Origin: Saprospiraceae bacterium
Lineage (GTDB): Bacteria > Bacteroidota > Bacteroidia > Chitinophagales > Saprospiraceae
Assembly: GCA_016715405.1 (NCBI GenBank)
Contig: JADKAE010000008.1
Span: 1-33,970 of the forward strand
DNA length: 33,970 nt
Reading direction: 5' to 3'
The notes beneath the pieces are model-generated. The model worked only from the letters and a program-made list of their open reading frames with translations, was not told where the DNA came from and did not search any database. Numbering within the stretch: the stretch's first letter is position 1; each line of letters begins with the position of its first letter. Shown here piece after piece: positions 29,651 through 33,970 of this stretch. Both the position numbers and the translations under genes were made by a program.

Positions 29651-30365
29651 AATTATTTACCACCTCTTTGTATATTTGCTCCAATTCTTCTTCATCTAGC
29701 TCCGTTTGCAATATTGAAGTTAGCCATTCAATTGCCTCTTTGTTTTCATTAAGGTTGGGTAAAAGTTTGGCAACTATTGCTTTTCCATAAGATATGGTTT
29801 CTGCTTTGGGAATCTTATCAGAAGGAACAACGGAGCCCCTCCAACTTGATGCCCGGTAATATTTAGCGTTTAAAAATTTAAAGCCGGTTTCTTCCTTTAT
29901 TGTTAATGTAATTTCTGTCTCTAACTGATCATCGAAAAGTGGGTAAGCATAAGAATTTGAAGCGTTTTCTTTATTGAAAAGAAAAACAGGGATATTCTTA
30001 GATACGTTAGCGGCTCGAAATCTGCCATCCCTATTTTTAATTGCCTCATAAATTACAATGTCATCATCGTTTATGGGTGGAGTTATAATATTAGTGGGAG
30101 ACACATGGCATTCTACTCCATCAGATATGCCAACAATAATCCCAAAGTTGTTGACCCTGTGGTCGAAAAACTTTACCTTTCCAAGTTTCAATTTCTTGGT
30201 CGCCTGCTTACCTTTTTCATCAGGCATTAATTCTGGTTTCGGTTTTTTTCTTTGCTGTTTAGAAACCACTCTTTTTTCTGATACTATTTTGGAAACATTA
30301 ATGTTGTTTTGGTTACTTAATTTCTGCTCTTTTAAAATCTTTTCAAGTTTTGACCGGAGATCCAT
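29625..30365 (-). CDS. Cold-shock-domain protein
   Basis: It encodes 246 residues from ATG 30365, chosen because AAGAGGA sits 8 bp upstream. After a basic N-terminal tail (about 1-75), residues about 78-145 form a cold-shock/S1-like OB fold: KLGKVKFFDHRVNNFGIIVG, VECHVSPTNIITPPINDDD, and GRFRAANVSKNIPV. Compared with CspA, the first RNA-binding motif (KFFD...FG-I) is kept, while the FVH motif reads CHVS. The C-terminal 100 residues are unrecognised. The domain binds single-stranded RNA or DNA, so it may be the nucleic-acid-binding or loading subunit for the giant helicase. The two genes overlap by 26 bp and must be co-translated. The same frame is open upstream to 30482 with protein-like sequence (GIREEHVPNLIELFKIAVD), so a longer form is possible. 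Confidence 0.7.
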   Translation of the reverse strand: MDLRSKLEKILKEQKLSNQNNINVSKIVSEKRVVSKQQRKKPKPELMPDEKGKQATKKLKLGKVKFFDHRVNNFGIIVGISDGVECHVSPTNIITPPINDDDIVIYEAIKNRDGRFRAANVSKNIPVFLFNKENASNSYAYPLFDDQLETEITLTIKEETGFKFLNAKYYRASSWRGSVVPSDKIPKAETISYGKAIVAKLLPNLNENKEAIEWLTSILQTELDEEELEQIYKEVVNNFEQNRFQK

Positions 30366-30465
30366 TTTAATATTCCTCTTAGTCTTTAGATCAATATCAA
30401 CTGCTATTTTAAATAACTCTATAAGATTAGGAACATGTTCTTCTCGTATGCCTTCAAATTCGGCA

Positions 30466-30489
30466 GTTATGCCCGACGCACTTCAATCT
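30466..30489 (-). repeat. Possible partial third copy of the palindromic repeat end
   Basis: CGGCAGTTATGCCCGACGCA (+ strand) resembles the right ends of copy A (CCGGCTGTTATCGGCTGGCT) and copy B (TGCTGTTACCACCAGTGCTT), but only over about 20 bp. It lies at the boundary between hsdS and the cold-shock gene. The evidence is weak. Confidence 0.2.
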
Positions 30490-30557
30490 TTTTGAAGCTT
30501 TTCGGGGTCGATATTTTCACCAATTAATTTACTAGCTAACTCCATCGTAAAGCACAT
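30483..30557 (-). other. Short frame (24 codons) between hsdS and the cold-shock gene
   Basis: ATG 30557 (or 30545) lies 1-2 bp after the hsdS stop and gives MELASKLIGENIDPEKLQKD before TGA 30483-30485. The frame is the same as that of the cold-shock gene 120 bp below, and the text on both sides of the TGA looks coding. It may be the real N-terminus of that protein cut by a stop, or the remnant of a separate gene. The stop sits in a hairpin (CTTCAA...TTGAAG). Function unknown. Confidence 0.35.
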
Positions 30558-30558
30558 T

Positions 30559-31611
30559 TTAATTCACCCTCAACTGCCCATTCATCAGCATTGGCAATAG
30601 CCAATCTCGGAGTTCAGTGAGTTTTTGGTTTTCAATTTCTAAAATATCCTGTCTATTAAAAATTGGTTGGATAGTCTCAGAATATAATTTCACAATACTT
30701 TTAGCAGGAAGGCAAACTTTTATACCTTTTAAAGCAGAAGCTGAAATTTCCTTAAAAGTTGAACCCACTGCATTATTCTCAATAGTTGGGATCATATTCT
30801 TAATCGAGTAATAGACAAATTCAGTTGAAAAACCCTTGTTAGGAATGAATGATTTGAAACCTTGATTGGTTGTTACTACTTCACGGGAAATAGCCAAATA
30901 ACCTATTGGAGCCCTTGAACTGAAAAGTATTGTTCCCTTCGACATAATATTTAGTGAAGCGGCTTCAACGCCTCATTCCAAACCATCTTACCACCGTTGC
31001 TTTTGTAGGGCTTTCCGTTTTCGTCGGGAAAATCAAACTGCACAAACCAATAGTCGTAAAGCGTTTTGGCCATGGCTTCCAATTCAGCATTGATGCGGTT
31101 GTTGAGTTCAATTTTGGAATCTAAGGTGGAAAGGACAGAGGCGATTTTTTGTTGGGTAGTTCTGTCTGTTGGCATTTTGGTTTTAAGGTTCATCAAGACA
31201 ACCTTATCCAATTCAGATTGCCCAGAACTACCAGTCATAAATGACATAAGTGTTTGCTCAAATGAAAACAAAGAATAGCTTAGACACTGTGCTTTTAGAA
31301 CGAATTACATCTTAAAATCAGGATGTGAGAATCAACAATTAATCTATGATTTTCAGGCACATTTGAAACAAATGCACATCTGCCTGCAGTCCCAGTACCA
31401 ATTGAATTGACTAATATATCTCCCTTATGGACAAATTTTGATTCTTGAATTTGTTTTGTATCATCCGTAAATTGAGCAATGAATAATTTATCGTGCCATT
31501 ACGAATGCACTTCTGATTTAATACAATAATAGAGCTTGCGTCTACATATTTAGGTGTAATTCCTTTTGTAGAAAAAACAACAAAATCAGAAACTGTTTTC
31601 CAATTATTCAT
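30559..31611 (-). CDS. hsdS: Type I restriction-modification specificity subunit HsdS (frame-broken, TRD2 shortened)
   Basis: ATG 31609-31611 overlaps the end of hsdM. The first target-recognition domain reads TKGITPKYVDASSIIVLNQK, then GDILVNSIGTGTAGRCAFVS. The central conserved helix follows (TTQQKIASVLSTLDSKIELN, AKTLYDYWFVQFDFPDENG). The second domain begins late at SKGTILFSSRAPIGYLAIS and ends with the second conserved helix (QDILEIENQKLTELRDWLLP). Between KMVWNEALK and SLNIMSKGTI only a few codons remain where about 60-70 residues are usual, so the start of the second recognition domain is missing. Frame changes also occur near 31488, 31300 and 30955. HsdS selects the bipartite DNA target for both modification and cleavage; as read here, specificity would be altered or lost. 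Confidence 0.8.
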
Positions 31612-33222
31612 ACTTCAACCTATTTAATTGTTTCTGAATTTCTTTTTCCAAAGTTTTCGATTCGGCAAAAAGGCTTTCTAAGTTGGTTTTAAAGCCCTTC
31701 AATGGATTTCAAATTCTGCGGGTGTAATGTCAGTGTATTCAATCTTCACATCAAAGTATTGCCCCGCACTAAAGAGTAGTTTTTTCTTTTTATCTGCTCA
31801 TAGCTTACCACAACGGTAAAATCTTCTTTTGCTTCGTGCTTATTAAAGGTTTCAATAATCAATTGCTCTTCGGCTTCTGAAAGCAACGTTTTTTGGTTCT
31901 TGCCATCTTTTACCGTGGTGCCCAGTTTAGAAGCATCCATCAATACAATATCGCCTTTGGTATTGGCTTTGTCTAAAACAAAATACTTACGTTAGTACCT
32001 GTGGTGGCAAAATATTGCTCGGCATACTCACCACACCACGCAGCATCTTTTGTTCTACCAAGCGTTCCGTATTTTCTTTTCAATTCCTGTTTGGGCAGTA
32101 ATAAAGCCAGTAGGAACAACAATTGCGGCTCTACCTTTAGCAGAGAGAGAAAACATGATGTGCTGAATAAACAAAGGATAAATGGCCATTTTGTCTTTGT
32201 CCTTCTTTGGGATATTCGGAAAACCTGCAAAAAAGCGTTCGTTGTTTTGCTTGGTGTCCAAATCGGCTACATAATCGCTAAAGTCTAATTTAAAAGGTGG
32301 GTTAGAAACGATGTAATCAAAAGCCATCAGCTTGTCGCCAACTTTATGGAATGGTGATTTTATTGTATTGCCTTGTATGATGTTTTGAATGGAGTGTACT
32401 AGGTTGTTCAATATCAAATTCAACCGCAACATACTGCTCGATTTCTGTGAAATGTCCTGAGAGTAAATGGTGCAACGGTCTTCGCCAATGGCATGTGCAA
32501 GTTCATCAGCAAAGTACCGAACCAGCCGATGGATCGTAACAGGTTACATTGCTCACTGGCTTATCTACTAATATAGCCGCCATGATTTTGGAAACGGCAT
32601 GAGGCGTGTAATACTCGGCATATTTACCGCCACCGTCTTTGTTGTAATCTTTTATGAGGTATTCAAAGATAGTGGAGAAGAAATCGAATTTCTGATTAAA
32701 GATTTTCTCAAAGCTAAAATTCACCAATTGGTTGATGATGGCTTTGCAGAAATTATCCCGCTGACTGCTGTCGGTAATGTAATTGACTCAGTTCATCAAA
32801 CAAAGGAATCTTGGCACCTGTGCCGGTTTTTACCGAAAATATATCGTTGTTGAAAATGGCAATATCCGCAGGGTATCGTCAAAGAACTTGGCAAATTCTT
32901 CTTTGTCTTGTTTGTTGTACAGGTTAGAGAGGTAATGCTCCTTTTCAGTTTGGCACTATCGGGGGTTCATACGCAACAGCAGCATTTCATATTGTTTGTC
33001 GCTGTATTGGGCTATTTCTTTTCCCAGCTTTCGGCTGCTGCCAGTTTAGGTTCTAATTGCCTTTACTTCATACCCGAATTTATCGTTCATGAATTTATAC
33101 AAAAAACCTGGGTAATGATTTTGAATTCATTACCATCGTTTCCCAGTCCATAAGAGGTACAAACACCTTTCAGGTTATCAATCCAGCTCCTTTGTTTGTG
33201 CCGTAAAATCTTGTGTCACCAT
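31604..33222 (-). CDS. hsdM: Type I restriction-modification DNA methyltransferase HsdM (many frame breaks)
   Basis: ATG 33220-33222 overlaps the hsdR stop (ATGGTGA). The pieces read in order: N-terminal helical domain (GLGNDGNEFKIITQV, YKFMNDKFGYE), methyltransferase entry (KYAEYYTPHAVSKIMAAIL), the AdoMet-binding motif DPSAGSG (about 32540, frame-broken just after), the catalytic NPPF of an N6-adenine methylase (32293-32307), AIVVPTGFITAQTGIEKKIR, ATTGTNVSILF, and the C-terminal KTLEKEIQKQLNRLKYE. It ends at TAA 31604-31606. I count at least eight frame changes in 1.6 kb, the worst in the window, consistent with declining read quality toward the contig end. It methylates adenine in the HsdS target and forms the M2S enzyme. 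Confidence 0.85.
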
Positions 33223-33970
33223 GCTCTATTTCCTTGATATTCGTTCATATATTCTTTTACCAAACAGGATTGATTATTTAGCTGATTCGGGGTCGAGCTC
33301 AATTTTGTGTTGCCCAAAACTGCCAATCACCATTTGTATCATCAGCTTGTCAAAATAGCTTTCGTTATTCAATATGTTGGTATTAATCAGCACTTTTTCA
33401 TCTACCTGTTTTTTAATATCCATCAGCGTTTCGCAAATTTCACTTTCCCGTTTGGAGATGTTGCCTTTCTCCAATATGCGTTTGTGTATCGGGCATACTT
33501 GGTATCGTTTTCGTATTTCGCTTTCAATAGGTTGTTTTGCGGTTTGAGGTTCCACCTGGTCGTAAATCTGTTTCAGAACCCTGTTTATTTCGCATATCTT
33601 CCTGTGTTATTTCAGCCAGATTTTCTTATCAAACCGACGTTTCAGCTCATCATATAAACTGATAAACTGTAGGATCGTTTTGATCAGAGTACCACCAAAT
33701 TTTCTCGGGTTTTGCGAAGCATATCTTTTAATTCATCGGCAATCAGCATTTCTTCTTCCGAAATTTTCGGAACATAGACAACACATTTTCAAAAGCTACG
33801 TTGAGCAAATTGGTCGTATCTACATTGTTTTCGATGTTGAAAAGCTTTCGGGTTGAGTAAATCCAAATGGCGTGCTGCTTCATTGTATAATTGATTCAAC
33901 TTTATGAATAAACTTTCTCCAACATGTCAGTGTCCATACAACCGGATAAGTTGTACAGATTTTTAGCATT
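33216..33970 (-). CDS. hsdR: Type I restriction endonuclease HsdR, C-terminal part (partial, frame-broken)
   Basis: The window contains only the C-terminal helical region of HsdR, which binds the methyltransferase core; the nuclease and motor domains lie beyond the edge. Readable pieces in order: LNQLYNEAARHLDLLNPKAF, NVAFENVLSMFRKISEEEML, ISLYDELKRRFDKK, ILEKGNISKRESEICETLMD and LLNNESYFDKLMIQMVIGSF-like text, then LVKEYMNEYQGNRAW ending at TGA 33216-33218. At least five frame changes are needed. The uncorrected frame stops at 33274. The stop overlaps the hsdM start, giving the gene order R-M-S. The identification rests on the resemblance of the C-terminal helices to Bacteroidota HsdR and on the adjacent hsdM and hsdS. 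Confidence 0.72.

Noticed and set aside
30559..31611. Inversion-type phase-variable hsdS locus
   Set aside because: No second hsdS, inverted TRD copy or recombinase gene is present in the window.

Overview
The window looks like a fragment of a Bacteroidota genome, most likely from the Saprospiraceae. Supporting signs are a type IX secretion (T9SS) C-terminal sorting domain, a TonB-dependent receptor with a carboxypeptidase-like N-terminal domain, a Bacteroidota tail-fibre-like secreted protein, effector-associated (EAD11-like) domains and TAnnTTTG promoter boxes. It is probably an assembled, incompletely polished contig. About two dozen reading-frame breaks occur, and most can be repaired by restoring a single base in a homopolymer run. 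I therefore report whole reconstructed genes across the breaks and say where they lie.

Region 1 (1-5821, + strand) is a conflict/signalling-like cluster. It holds the 3' end of an Rpn-type nuclease/transposase with a 21-bp heptad repeat, a stub of an EAD11 domain, a complete EAD11 - transmembrane - carboxypeptidase-regulatory-domain protein, and two ATGA-overlapping paralogous secreted proteins. The second paralog carries twelve 144-bp (48-residue) TPR-like repeats and a C-terminal SH3 domain. A gap with a small ATPase remnant and a nested inverted repeat follows.

Region 2 (6334-19661) is ordinary, more GC-rich Bacteroidota gene content: an S41-like peptidase with a TPR tail, a TonB-dependent receptor, a minus-strand pair (NTF2-like and SRPBCC proteins), a double SnoaL-like protein, a TPR sensor histidine kinase with its LuxR-type response regulator, a class II Fic protein, a tail-fibre-like protein and a T9SS-exported Lys-C-like protease whose catalytic Asp position reads Asn.

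Region 3 (about 19760-33970, minus strand, clearly AT-richer) is a defence-type island. In transcription order it encodes a type I restriction-modification system (hsdR partial, hsdM, hsdS), a cold-shock-domain protein, and a giant protein of about 2,400 residues. The giant protein joins a DEDDh 3'-5' exonuclease, a complete RecQ-type SF2 helicase and a complete UvrD-type SF1 helicase. A solitary Z1-domain ATPase of the restriction-associated family follows. Two copies of a roughly 130-bp imperfect palindrome flank the Z1 gene like a cassette. The cold-shock/exonuclease-RecQ-UvrD pair beside HsdRMS is the best candidate for an undescribed anti-phage or DNA-processing system here. The function is inferred from architecture and context only.
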